A stretch of DNA of 64,000 nt, from NCBI GenBank assembly GCA_963854735.1, contig OY978099.1:1364001-1428000 (forward strand). The letters run 5' to 3'. A program made the position numbers and the translations under genes. Below are positions 1 to 10,431 of this stretch, in pieces (within the stretch, counting starts at the first letter, position 1; each line of letters begins with the position of its first letter). The notes beneath the pieces are model-generated. The model was not told the DNA's origin. It ran no database searches and was given only the letters and a program-made list of their open reading frames with translations. Source of the stretch: Marvania coccoides. Its lineage: Eukaryota > Chlorophyta > Trebouxiophyceae > Chlorellales > Chlorellaceae.

Positions 1-849
1 GAGCGCCGAGCAGCGGTACCGCCACCAGCCTGCGGCATCTCCGCCTCCACCTGCGGCTTCTGCTCTTCCACCCCCTTCATCTGCTCGTCAGCCCCACTGC
101 CGCGCGCTTCCTCCTCTCCAGCCGCAGCCCCAGCAGCCGCCACCTCCCGCTCTTCTGCCGCCGCCGCCGCTTTTGCCGCAGCGTCAGCGATGGCTGTTTC
201 CATCGCCATAGCCACGCTCAGCATGGCCGTGGCATCCACCTCGCCATCCAGCTTCGTCTGCTGCATGCCAAACACCGCGGGCGCTGCGTTCACCGCCGCC
301 ACAGCGTTGCTGTTCCCCGCCGCCGTTTCTCCCTCAGCAGGGGCAGTAGGCATCGCGGGGGGGTTCTCCACGGTGGGCATTGCGATGAGCTGGGACTCGT
401 CCAGCGTGGCGGGCGTGTTGAGCGGCAAAGTCTCGTCCTCTTGGGGCTGTTTCAGGCCTTCATCGCCGCTGCCGCCCTGCAGCGCCTTGTCCAGGTCATC
501 CAGCAGCGCCAGCATGGCAGGGTGCTCCACCGGAGTGTCCTCGCCTACCACACGGACCTTGCGCGGCGGGGGACCCTTGCGAGCTTTCTTCAGCTCCGGG
601 AAGCCGGTCAGAGAGGGCAGCCTCACTGGCAGCGGGCCATAGCCTGCAAAATACGGAAGGGAGTGCGAAAGTGAGTGGGGAGGGTGCGGGAGTGTGTGCA
701 GACAAGCTTATGAACGCACTTTTTTCCAGCACCCGAACGCCATCCTCAAAGGTTTTCGCAGCGGTCTGGCACGCATCGATGTATGTTTTGGCCAAATAGG
801 CAAGGCTGTCGGCGCCTCGTTTGAGCCTCGCTGCCCGCTCGGGATCCAT
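1..849 (-). CDS. Small-family copy 1 (unrecognised, partial at left edge)
   Basis: Two-exon gene running off the left edge. Exon 1 is 849-720 and encodes 43 residues starting MDPERAARLKRGADSLAYLA, a charged helix. A phase-1 intron (GT at 719-718, AG at 645-644) leads to exon 2 from 643, which opens with YGPLPVRLP, has a basic patch (KKARK, PPPRK) and then a helix with MLALLDDLDKAL. It continues into a long Ala/Glu-rich tail that is still open at base 1. The same layout recurs in the genes at 2139-2700 and 3694-4335, so this is copy 1 of a tandem family. I do not recognise the family and assign no function. The basic patch could be nuclear, but that is inference. The reading frame and splice signals are good; the C-terminus is not in the window. 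Confidence 0.6.
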
Positions 850-2138
850 GTCTGCCTTATTCAGTCAAGAGGACGGCGTGTGAGCGGTGATGTACCCCCG
901 TTTCGGCTGTCAAAAGGAGAGTCTCTCGATCACAAGAGTTGAATCTCTCGAGTTGGCATGAAGGGGTGGCAGCCTAAATTGTAGTTTGAAATTGTAGTTT
1001 GAAACATGTAAAAACTGCGTCTATTGAAGCTGCTACTCCAACGTCGTATTTTTTTTTCCCAACAGGGAAAGCCAAACATTTCTTTTCCGATGGTAATTAC
1101 TAGTGTCTATTATAATAGACACTTGGAGGCAGCTGACCATTTTTCATTCATACTTTCATTTCAATGATGTCTCTGTCTTGGGCCGATGGACATTCCTTTT
1201 AAAGCACAAACGCGAGCATTTCTTCTTCACCCCAGATCTCTGCCGTGGCGGTGGGAAGAAAAAATAAAAGGACGTCTCTGAGTATATTGGGCATATGAAA
1301 AAAAAGGAATGACTGGGTGGTGTGCACATGTAACGCAGCAAGCGAGGGGGTAGAGGAAATATTTGAAGAGTGGACTTGGTCAATGCCCGCAGCTGGCGTT
1401 CAGCCTTTTTTTTTGAATTCGGGGCTGCGGGCTGCGGTGGTATGCTTTCATTCACAGTCTAAAATAGGCTGCTTTCGCGGGTATGGTGATCAGCGATGGG
1501 GAGCTGTCACCAAACAATTTGCAAGTGCGACGTAGGAGAAAGAGTGATAGGCCCGTTGAATACCGGAATATTTTTCGTAATTATTATTTTTTCATTTAGG
1601 AACAAGGGATGGCATGGCGAACAAGCGGTGGCAATAAAAAATGTGCGAATTCAACATGAACTGGGGACAGTAATTGTTATTATTCATCATTATTTATTAT
1701 TCAGCGGAGGGCTTGGGACAAGGCCGCATTATTATTGGCGAGGTGAAAATGCGCACAACGGAATCGAGCGAAGGAAAATGGCTAAATTGGAGAGCGGAAG
1801 AGAAATGAAAGAGAAAAATGAAAGATATGGCTTTCCCGGGAAGAAAAAAGCGGAAACCTGTGGGCGGTGGTCTACATAGGAAGGAGAAAAGGAACGAGAA
1901 AAAAGAAAGTGAAGCGAGGCAGCAAAATGAAGAGACTGGAAGAAAAGGAAAGGATACTCAGAATCCTTTCTACATATATATTCAGCTCTCAACAGGAACA
2001 AATAATAATTTATTGCAATTTTCTATTTTTTCTGGGGCGCGCTGATTTGGCAGCGCAATGGGTTTAGCGAAATTTATTAGGTGCTTCAAGGAACCGTCAG
2101 AACCGTCAGCATGGATTCTATAAAAATACTCCTCTGGG
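850..2138. other. Spacer between small-family copies 1 and 2
   Basis: AT-rich spacer of about 1.3 kb with no convincing gene. It contains a perfect 22-bp palindrome at 1102-1123, T homopolymers near 1049 and 1406, and a long purine-rich stretch on the plus strand at about 1780-1960. Open frames here are low-complexity and lack splice or family support. The part next to 849 should hold the promoter of copy 1. Confidence 0.6.
1102..1123. repeat. Perfect 22-bp palindrome
   Basis: Two 11-bp arms meet with no spacer (AGTGTCTATTA and its exact reverse complement). It lies about 250 bp upstream of the start codon of small-family copy 1 and could be a dimeric binding site or cruciform. Confidence 0.8.
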
Positions 2139-2700
2139 CTACCCCCTCGTTTCGATTGGCTGGGTCGTCGGGCGTTTCAAACTTATCAGAGAGTCGGCGA
2201 TCACGCTCTCCAGCTCTTCATCTGGGAAAGGGACGTCGCTCTGCTGATAGTTTGTGCTGTGCTGACGAATGCCTTTCAGCGACTTGTTCAGGCCGTCGAG
2301 CAGCGCCATCATGGAGGCGTGCTTCGTTTTGAAGTCGCGGCTCACAGTGGTATGCAAGGTGCTCCCTTCTCCGTGGCCCTCTTTGCGCGGCCGCGCTTTC
2401 CGCTGCCACTTTTTGGTCTTCGTGCCGGCCTCTAAGACCCGCGGGGGTGAGAGAGACGTGGATGTGGGGCTTTTGGCTGCAGGCACAAGAGGGGGGAAAC
2501 AAAAATTCATGAGGCACTACAAAGTTATCCTTCAGGTCGAAAAGAGCTGAGCAATAGCTATAAATTATGCAACCAGGCTCACCGTAGTTTGAGAGGCAGA
2601 TGGCTGTAAAACCAGTAGCGGTAACCTTCACAGACTCGACCAACACAAATGCCATCGCCTCGGCGCTGCGTTTCAATATTTCCTGCCGTTCGACATCCAT
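2139..2700 (-). CDS. Small-family copy 2 (unrecognised)
   Basis: Exon 1 is 2700-2583 (39 codons plus one base, beginning MDVERQEILKRSAEAMAFVL). Exon 2 is 2476-2139 and ends at a TAG, giving about 151 residues. The intron is phase 1, as in copies 1 and 3, with donor GTGAGC and acceptor TGCAG. Exon 2 has a Lys/Arg-rich stretch (TKTKKWQRKARPRK) followed by HASMMALLDGLNKSLKG, which matches the C-terminal helix of the other copies. The YGxLP start of exon 2 seen in copies 1 and 3 is missing, so this is the most divergent copy. No known domain is recognised and the function is unknown. Its upstream spacer carries a 19-bp inverted repeat about 300 bp before the start codon. Confidence 0.6.
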
Positions 2701-3693
2701 TTGTATATATTCCAGTCTGCTATATTTATATCAAATTTTTACGGGACGTATATGGGCGAAATGCGGGCGAAATCGAAAACTACGAAAAGAGAGTGCGCAA
2801 ATTTTCACTGCTCTTGGTTATAATCTGTGGCCGCCAAACCCTCTTGTCAATGCGTTAAAAATGGTTATGTATGCACTGCTGTTATATAATTTCGAACGCA
2901 TTAACTCGCATCCCGATTAGCAGCGTGCTGTTTCCCCTTTCTCTCCCTTTGTATGGGGTTTCGCGCGCAATTTCAAATTTTCGAAAGCAAACCCAACTGG
3001 TGTCACTGACACCGTGTCAGTGCTGACTACTGTAGAACCATCTGGGCCGGGTATACTTACGGATCTTGTTACAAACAATTTGCACGTGACGTGAGCAACT
3101 CGCTGGCAAAATGGCGGAGTAGAAAGGCTATAAGGTGATACAAACGGATGGCAATAAATAAATAAATACGGTGGCGGCAGCGAGGTGCGATTTCAGTTGC
3201 ACAGGGAACGTCAAATTGGGCATTGAGAGGTGGAGCAAAAATGCCACGGAAAAAAAAAGAGCTTTTTGCAAGCAAAATCGGATTGCAATTTTATGAATAA
3301 GCGCAAAGCTTAAAATCATAAAAGGAAAAAGAGAAAAAATGTGATGTTCCCATGCCAACAATGAAATCGAGAATCGGTTCTTGAACTCTTGGTGGCAATA
3401 AGGAAATATGGGCACATTGCATGCACATTGAAATGGAAGAATAAATTCGAAAGAGAGAGAGAGAAATAGAGCGATTTTATTAGCGGTGGAAACAAAGTGA
3501 CGAAACAGTGCTCGGCTTGAAAATATGAAGAAAAACAAGCCGTCTTTTTTGTATCGGTGTTTTTCAATTTATTACTATGTAGCCATATAGTAATATAGCG
3601 CACGATGACTGGTTAAGCTGTCATTGGGATAGCAAAGGTGGGAGGGCGGAGGGGCGATTCTGCGGGCAGGTCACGCCACACGGCCTAACCGCG
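2701..3693. other. Spacer between small-family copies 2 and 3
   Basis: About 1 kb of AT-rich sequence without a supportable gene. It holds a 9-bp-arm inverted repeat at 3004-3022 and a short GA dinucleotide run at about 3452-3464. Long minus-strand frames between 3069 and 3603 are rich in Phe, Leu and Ser because of base composition and have no recognisable domain. Confidence 0.6.
3004..3022. repeat. Inverted repeat, 9-bp arms, 1-nt spacer
   Basis: CACTGACAC is followed by one C and then GTGTCAGTG. It overlaps a second, smaller inverted repeat just to the left, and sits about 300 bp upstream of the start codon of small-family copy 2. Confidence 0.8.
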
Positions 3694-4335
3694 TCAGGGC
3701 TTCGATGGGCACATGATCGCCGCATTTTCACCAGCAGAGACTGCAGCCGCCTCCACCTTTAATGCAACTGCAGTTCCACTGGGTGTCGGGCCGTCAAAGC
3801 ATTCTTTCAATGCGGGCAGCTTGTCAAGCTGCTGAGCATCTTGCGGGAGGTCTCCACGAAGCTCCTTTTCCAGTTCATCCAGCAAGGAGAGCATTTGGGT
3901 AGTGGGCGCGAGTGAGAGCTCCGGCAGTGCCACTCGGCGTCGTTTTGCCTGTGGCGCTGGGTCGCTGGCGAGGATATTGACGAATTCAGGGAGAGGGAAG
4001 GGAAGGGAGCCGTAGGCTGCATGATGGGGCAAAGAGGGACTATTAAAAATGCGTGTATGCGAGAATTTTATCTGTAAACATGTCCGAGTAAGGGCATTCT
4101 CCTGTCACCCAGTCAATCATATCTATCTATCAAAGTTCGTGCCAGACAAGAAATAGTTGAAATTTGGACAGTTTGTGCAGCACCCAACACGTGTATTCGT
4201 GGACTTACTCTTCTCGACGAGATCCAGGCCTCGAAGGAAGCACAGGCTCTCGAAATGGGAATGCAGGAGAGAAAAAAGCAAGACGGCCATCTCTTCCGCC
4301 TTGCGCTTAATTTCCTTCTCCTTGTCAGAGTTCAT
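3694..4335 (-). CDS. Small-family copy 3 (unrecognised)
   Basis: Exon 1 is 4335-4209, beginning MNSDKEKEIKRKAEEMAVLL and ending with codons for VEK plus one base at a consensus GTAAGT donor. Exon 2 is 4016-3694, opening with YGSLPFPLPEF after a TGCAG acceptor. The product is about 149 residues. The phase-1 intron interrupts the same point as in copy 1, whose exon 1 also ends in LEK. Exon 2 has a basic patch (KRRR) and then QMLSLLDELEKELRG, the shared helix. The rest is Ala-rich and variable. I do not recognise the family. The acidic-basic N-terminal helix and the C-terminal leucine helix look like interaction segments of a small subunit, which is inference only. Confidence 0.62.
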
Positions 4336-4670
4336 TGCAAAGTATTTTGTTCAAGTAAGGTGCGACTGCCAAGACAGGGGTGCACAGCCAGGGCGAAGTG
4401 AAGGTGGCAAATGATACAATTGTCAATACAAATAGTGACAATGAACTCTGCGTTTTTCGTTGGTTCTCCCTGGTTATGATTTCGATGATCGAAAACGCAT
4501 TCTTTATGAATGAATGGCGCCGCATTTACGTGCGCTTTGGGTGTTAGACACATGTCCACCTCAGGACGAGAAGCTGAGAATTTGAATGGCATCCAGCTGT
4601 CTTTTTATTATAATGAATGCAGACCTATTCTCAATTGTTTACGAGTAAAACACCCATCATTTAACCCAGC
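4336..4670. other. Spacer, no gene seen
   Basis: About 335 bp between the start of small-family copy 3 and the stop of the strawberry-notch gene. It should hold the promoter of the former and the 3' end of the latter. I see nothing else in it. Confidence 0.6.
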
Positions 4671-7600
4671 TCAGGTCCCATCCTTGGCCAGCTCCTTCAG
4701 CACGTCGTCCACCGCAACCTCGGGAATGAACATTCCCACCAGCTTCTGAGGGTCCTCCCCAGTGGTCGCAATGCGCACAACCCGCACGCGTTCAGCCTTC
4801 TTGTCCCGCTGGTGTCGTTGCAGCGCGCCCTGCACAGCGCCCCACGACAGCATCACCCCCGCCCCGCACAAAACATGTACCGTCTTGTGCCGCATCGCAG
4901 GCTGGCCAGACTTACCAGGCCGCCCGGCCGCTTCGTAGGCCGCTTCCCACAGCGTCTTGCACGCCGCCTTGGTCAGCAGGGAGTAGCGCTCCTTCAGCTC
5001 CTTGAGAGTGAGTGGCGCGCGGGCTCGGCCGGTGCCGGGGCGGTAGACCGTGTACGTGGCGGGCTGAGAGCCTTCTACCCGCAGCGCCAGCAGCACGAAC
5101 ACCCGCCCGCCTGCGCCGGCTGACCGAATGCGGTAGAATCCGCTGGGCAGCTCTCCTGTTGCCATCGCTGGCGCTGCTGCTTCTGTTGACGGTGACGGCT
5201 TGGTGGCGGCAGCAGGGGCAGCGACAGCAGGCTTCTTGGGAGACTCCGAGTCGCTGGTGAGGTTGATGACGTGGACCAGACCCTCGTCCGCATCGCCTCC
5301 AGTGCTAGCAGCAGCAGCAGCAGCAGCAGTGGCGGCAGAAGTGCCGGGCTCCGTCGTCTTCACTGCTGCGGCTTTAGCTGGAGCTGCCGCCTCCACTGCG
5401 CCATTCTTCTTCTCGGTCTCCGCCTCATCCTCCTCCACCTTGGCCTTTTTCGTTATATTCTTTTTCGCTGCGCCGCCATCCTCCTCCTCATTATCACCAT
5501 CACTGCCGCTGCCATCCTCCTCCACTCGCTCCCGCTTCCCTTTCGCGCCTGTTTTTGTCTCCTTCCCTTCCCCCTCGTCTTCCTCATCGCTGCTGCTACT
5601 TTCCCCCTCTTTTTCCTCCGCCTCCTCCTCGTCCTCCTCCTCTCCGTCTGCATTCGCTTCGGGGTTGGTGTGGGCGTCCAGCGTGGCTGCAGCGTCCTCC
5701 CACGGCATTCCTCTGTCCAGAGCTATTGCCTGCATCTGCGTGGCAGCGTCAGTGACTGGGTCGCGGGTGACCAGGCGGGGGGGGCCCTTCAGGGTGATGG
5801 AGTGGGCGCGGAGGTCCATGATGCCCTCATCTGAGGGGTGGGAGAAACGAAGCAGAGGAAAAGAGTGAGAGGAAAGCACGTTTAATGGGTAAGACGGGAT
5901 TTTGAGTCATGAGGGCACAGAGGACTTATCGATAATAATAATCTAATGACGTAGAAATCAAAATGGAAGAGGTAGGAAGCACTAAAACAATACGACTCAC
6001 CAAACACGCCTTCCCGCTTGGCCTTGCCCATCAGGTCGTCCAGAATGGCCTGGTAGAAATCAAACACGTTGGCCTGGGCCAAAGGGGGAAGTCCCAGCAT
6101 GCGGTTCAAGAAGCGCGGCACGTCGGCGCGCTCCCTGTCCTCTATGGCCACCGCAGCGCGCGGAGCGCCATCGGGCGCCGTCAGGTAGGCCTGCAGCTGC
6201 GCGGGCGTCGCCACACTGCGGTTGGGGCGCAGCATGCCCGCGTTCAGCATCGCGGCACGCGCGCGGCCGAAAAACTGGTGCAAGCTCACCGGCGGGGGGG
6301 CGCCAGGGGCTTCTGAAGGCCGGCACGGCGCCGGCAGTACCGTCGGCGGCGGGCCCTCCTGCAGCAGCGCTGTGTACGTCTCCCGCAGCGCGCGCTGCCC
6401 CCAGGTGGACTCGTAGTTGAACGCCGCCAGAGAGGGCCCCGCGCGGCGGTCTCCCTGGGTCAGAGCCCCCAGGCTCTCCAGCCGGCGAGCCACCGCCGCC
6501 GCAAACCGCCGCTCTCCGCCCAGCGGGGTGAAAATGAGGCGGTACTGCGGGCCAAACGTCTGGTTGGCGCGGTGGGAGCGGCCGAACTGCTGGATGGCCT
6601 TGTCTGCTGACCATGGCAGCTCTAACGTGAGGTGAACCCGCCGTCGTTGGTTGGACACCCGCCGATCCGCGTGCAGCGAGATTCCCGCGCTGGCCGCCTC
6701 GGAGATGACCGCCACTAGCTTGATGCCCCCCTGGAAAAGCGCGCGCTCGTGCACGTTGATCATTTCCAGGGTCGCACCTTGAGCAACTCCCGAGGCATTA
6801 CGAGGCTGGTATTGGACTGTTCCGCTGCCTCCAGGGTCGCGCACTAGCCGCCCCTTACGCCCCGTCATCTCTGCCACCGCTTCCGGCCCGCCCAGCCGGT
6901 CAATTAGATCGTCCAAGGGGTTCGGCGGCAGTTCCAACCTCGCCAGCCGTTCCTTTAAATTTTCTTTTTTCCGCAGCGCCTCCGCGTGCGCCTCGATGGC
7001 CGCCTTCATCGCCTTGGACCGCTCAGCATCCTCCTCTTCCTGAGCCTGACGTTGCACGGTGTCCAGCGACGACTCACCTTCGTCCCGCCTCTGCTTCTTT
7101 CTTTTCTTGCCCTCCACGTCACCGTACTCGGGGTCGCTGTCCACGCCGCTGCTTTCTGAGTCGCCGTCATCGCTGCTGGAGGAAGAGCTGCCCTCGTAGG
7201 AGGTGCCGCCGCCGCCGTCTGCCGAAGCAGATTTTGAGCGCTCCTTCTTATCGTCGCCGCTGCCCTCCTCCTCGTCACTGTCCCCTTCGTCGCCGCTCTC
7301 GTCCTCGGAGGCGGTCTCCAGGAACTCCTCTGTCATACGTTTTGGAAAGAAAGAGGGAGACAGAAAAATGTCACTAGTGATAGTTTAGTTTATTTGGCCC
7401 GAAAAGAAGAAAAATTGGGGGGCAATGATTGCATCATTCACTCCCCCCAAAAATAACTACGCTAATAGCTACCACCTTTCACTCCCTCAAATTCCAATCC
7501 CAACACCCACATCAACCACTTATCAAATTTTGTACCTAGCCAACACTCACCGTCCGAGGAGAATTCTCTGTAGCGAACAGCCTGCGTTTTAGACCGCCTG

Positions 7601-9975
7601 GCAGCGTTCTCCCGCGCCTCCAGCGTGCCCCTCGCCGCCGCCTCCATTACCCGCGCGTTCGCAAACTCCTCATCCGTGTCTTCATCCGTATCCAGCCCCC
7701 TGTCAAGCGGGTTTGGCGGCAGCGGGTACGCGCTCTCCACCATCCGAATCAGCAGCTCTTTCGGCCCCGAAACAAAGTCGTCCAAGTCGGGACCCTTCTC
7801 CGCCACCACATCCGCGGTGCGGGCTTCCCCTGTGGACTGCAGCCCCACCACAACGCACTTTCCAGCAGCCAGCGCATCCGCTGCCATGCGGGCGGTCGCA
7901 GGGACTTTGGCCGCCATGCACATGCACCGGAAGAAGCGCTGGTGCGCGGACCAAAACGTGCGCCATGTCATGGAGCTGGCGGTGCCCAGGGCGGACCCGC
8001 GGGAGCGGCTGGGAGCGCCGCTGACACTGTCGCCGCCTCCGCCACCGCCACCACCGCCGCCGGCGCCGGCTCTCTGGCCGTCCTGCGCGGCGTCCGCTGC
8101 CGCGCTGGCCGCCTCCTCCGCAGCCAGGAACTCCCGGTACAAGACGCTCCATGCCACGGTGGCTGCAGCGTACTGAGACGCGATCGGTTCCTCCAGCGGG
8201 ACCTCGATCGTCTCAAACTCGGCTCCTGCAAAGCTCAGGGTGCGGCACACGTACATCCCCTGCGCCTTCATGTCCATAGCTACCAACTCCAGCGCCGCCA
8301 TGGCGCCTCCGCCGCCGCCCTTGGTTTGTACTGCCTCTAAGAAACGAGGAAAGTCAGAGAAGCCACGATGGCCCTCGCCCCACAGCCCCAGCCGCACCAT
8401 GTAGCCCATGTTGCGCGGCTCAGAGGCGCCCGTGGCGGAGCAGTACACCACCCGCGCGCCTGGAAGCTCCGCCTGCAGCTCCTGCACCCGTAGACCCACC
8501 TGCAAAAAACAATGAAAGCAACATGTAAATTTTGAGGGGGAAAATGGTCAGCAATTAAAAATGGAATGAAAATTACATCAAAATACGCGAAATCGTGGCC
8601 TCGTTAAAGTATAGCAACAAAATAAGGACAAAAAAGCTGCGAAAAGAGGGCTGCATTGTTGCACACGTACTTGGGTCGGCCGTGAGCCGGCCTCCGGCAC
8701 CAAATTTTTGGCCTTGTGGCTCTCATCAAACACAATGAGCCCGTCAAAATCGGGGCCACACCACTGCAGCAGCTGCTTGAAACGCGATCGCCCCCGATCG
8801 GAGGACGCCACCAGCGAGGAGTAGGTCAGGAATACCACGCCCTCGTGAATCCCGATTTTCTGGCCCGTCAGCTTGCCGTACGGCAGCTTGTTGAGCGCGT
8901 GAACCTCCACATGTGCCGCTCCCGCGTCGTCCAGGTCCCTGCGCGCGTCAAATTTCAGGTCCGCGCCCACAGACACCCACAGATGTTTCTTCCGCCCCCG
9001 AGTCCAATTCTCGAGCATCAGCCCCGCGATCGTGCGCCCCTTGCCCACCCCCGCGCCATCTCCGATGAAAAATCCGCCGCGCGCGCCCGATGGCAGCCGC
9101 TGCTCGTGCCGTTGGCACGCGTACACGATGGCCTCCAGCTGAAGAGCGCTGAGCCTCCCTTCGCCCACCAGCGCCTCCTTCGCAGCGAGCTCGTAGGTAA
9201 TGTCGGGCGGCGGGACGGCCGCCAGGGAGGAGGTTTCGACCACTGGGTCGGGGTGAGGCGGACCGTACGGCAGTTTGGCGGGGCGGTACTCCTGGAAAGT
9301 ATCGCGCACCTCGCCTTCTTCTGCGTCGTCCTCCTCCTCATCATCAGAGTCCTTCTCTGGCACGGCCGCTTTGTTCTGCAGCGCGGACCGATGGTGGGGT
9401 GCGTACTGCGGCTGCTGGTAGGGTGGCGCTGGAATGGCGCCGCCAAACCCGCCCATGCCGCCGCCGCCAGAAAGGACTCTAGGCTGCGGAGGGGGGTGGG
9501 CACCAGGATGCCCGCCGGGCCCCTGCGGCCGGAAGGCGAAAGGCGGGTGCCCTGCGGCCGCGGCAGCGGCCACGGCAGCCCTGTGCTTGTGAATAAGGGC
9601 CGCCATGTGAGGAGGCAGCGGGACACCGACCCTGGGAGCCGGCTGCTGCACCTGGTGGGCATGCTGCTGGGAGGAGGGCTGGCGGTAGAGGTCGGGGCGG
9701 GGCTGGTGCGGCCGCATCGAGGGCATCTGCTGCTGCTGGTGCTGGTGCTGCATGGCGGCTGCCGCTGCTTGGGTGTGAGCAATCAGCTGGCTACGCAGGT
9801 AGCCCTCCTGCTGCGTGTCGATGTCGATGGTTTGGAAGGATTGGCAGCGGGGACAGCGATACGTCTTTGTGGCCAGCAGAGGCATCAAATTCAGCGGGGT
9901 GACTGCAGCACACAAAAAACAATATTTATATGAAGTTTAGGGCTGGTTTAAAAGGTACAAAAGGGAGATAATTGG

Positions 9976-10006
<31 letters not shown>

Positions 10007-10116
10007 AACATAGCCGACCATTGCTCACAGTCGATTTTCGTTGAACAGCTGCCGCAGAGGACCTGCAGCAGCACTGCTTGCCCGCCCGCCGAAGGCCATG
10101 GCTGTTGGGCGGCCAT
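4671..10116 (-). CDS. Strawberry notch / FORGETTER1-like DExD-box helicase
   Basis: Five exons: 10116-10029, 9902-8671, 8499-7551, 7329-6001 and 5830-4671, all joined in frame, giving about 1585 residues. The family (animal SBNO1/2, plant FORGETTER1) consists of nuclear SF2-type helicase-like proteins that act with chromatin remodellers. A small zinc ribbon comes first (CGSC then CPRC, split by intron 1), followed by a Gln/Pro/His-rich linker. The helicase core has Walker [12 protein letters not shown] near residue 310 and DESH near 422; the family's hallmark [20 protein letters not shown] opens exon 3. The second lobe in exon 4 includes [10 protein letters not shown]. Acidic low-complexity insertions lie around exon 4's start and in exon 5, and the typical SBNO C-terminal domain is at the end. 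Intron 1 holds a TA microsatellite. It is head-to-head with the ABHD13-like gene. Family assignment is secure; symbol left blank because algal naming is unsettled. Confidence 0.93.
9981..10006. repeat. (TA)13 microsatellite
   Basis: Thirteen TA units inside intron 1 of the strawberry-notch gene, between the two halves of its zinc ribbon. Confidence 0.9.
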
Positions 10117-10431
10117 GGGGTTATTGGAGGCGACAAGGCCGGTTCGTCTATTAGATCGAGATGCTTTGGCGCGACACAGAGTTTCACGGCAATCCAGCCT
10201 CGCGAACGACCATCGGCCACCAAATTTTTAAAATTAACTTTTTTTGTACTTCGTCAAATCGATTGCGCCTTCGAGCCACAAAACGTGATCAACTCGCAAA
10301 TTTTTAAACCCCTGCTGAATTGAAAACCACAAATGCACGAATGAAATTAAAATTCGAAAAAAAAAATGCGCCATTTTTCAGACCTTCTTCACCGTCTCGG
10401 CGTACGAACACGCCCGCTGATTCATTACAAA
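10117..10431. promoter_or_regulatory. Shared upstream region of two divergent genes
   Basis: The 315 bp between the start codons of the strawberry-notch gene (minus) and the ABHD13-like gene (plus) must contain both promoters and 5' leaders. I see no clear TATA box or repeated element. Confidence 0.5.

Noticed and set aside
1732..2067. Frames in the purine-rich stretch upstream of copy 2's end
   Set aside because: Lys/Glu/Arg-rich or Phe/Ser-rich low complexity caused by base composition.
5200..5868. Long plus-strand frames opposite strawberry-notch exon 5
   Set aside because: They are Ser/Leu-rich mirror images of the acidic Glu/Asp-rich coding strand and have no independent splice or domain support.
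8716..9933. 405-codon plus-strand frame opposite strawberry-notch exon 2
   Set aside because: High-GC coding sequence without stops on the other strand; the minus strand has the helicase motifs.
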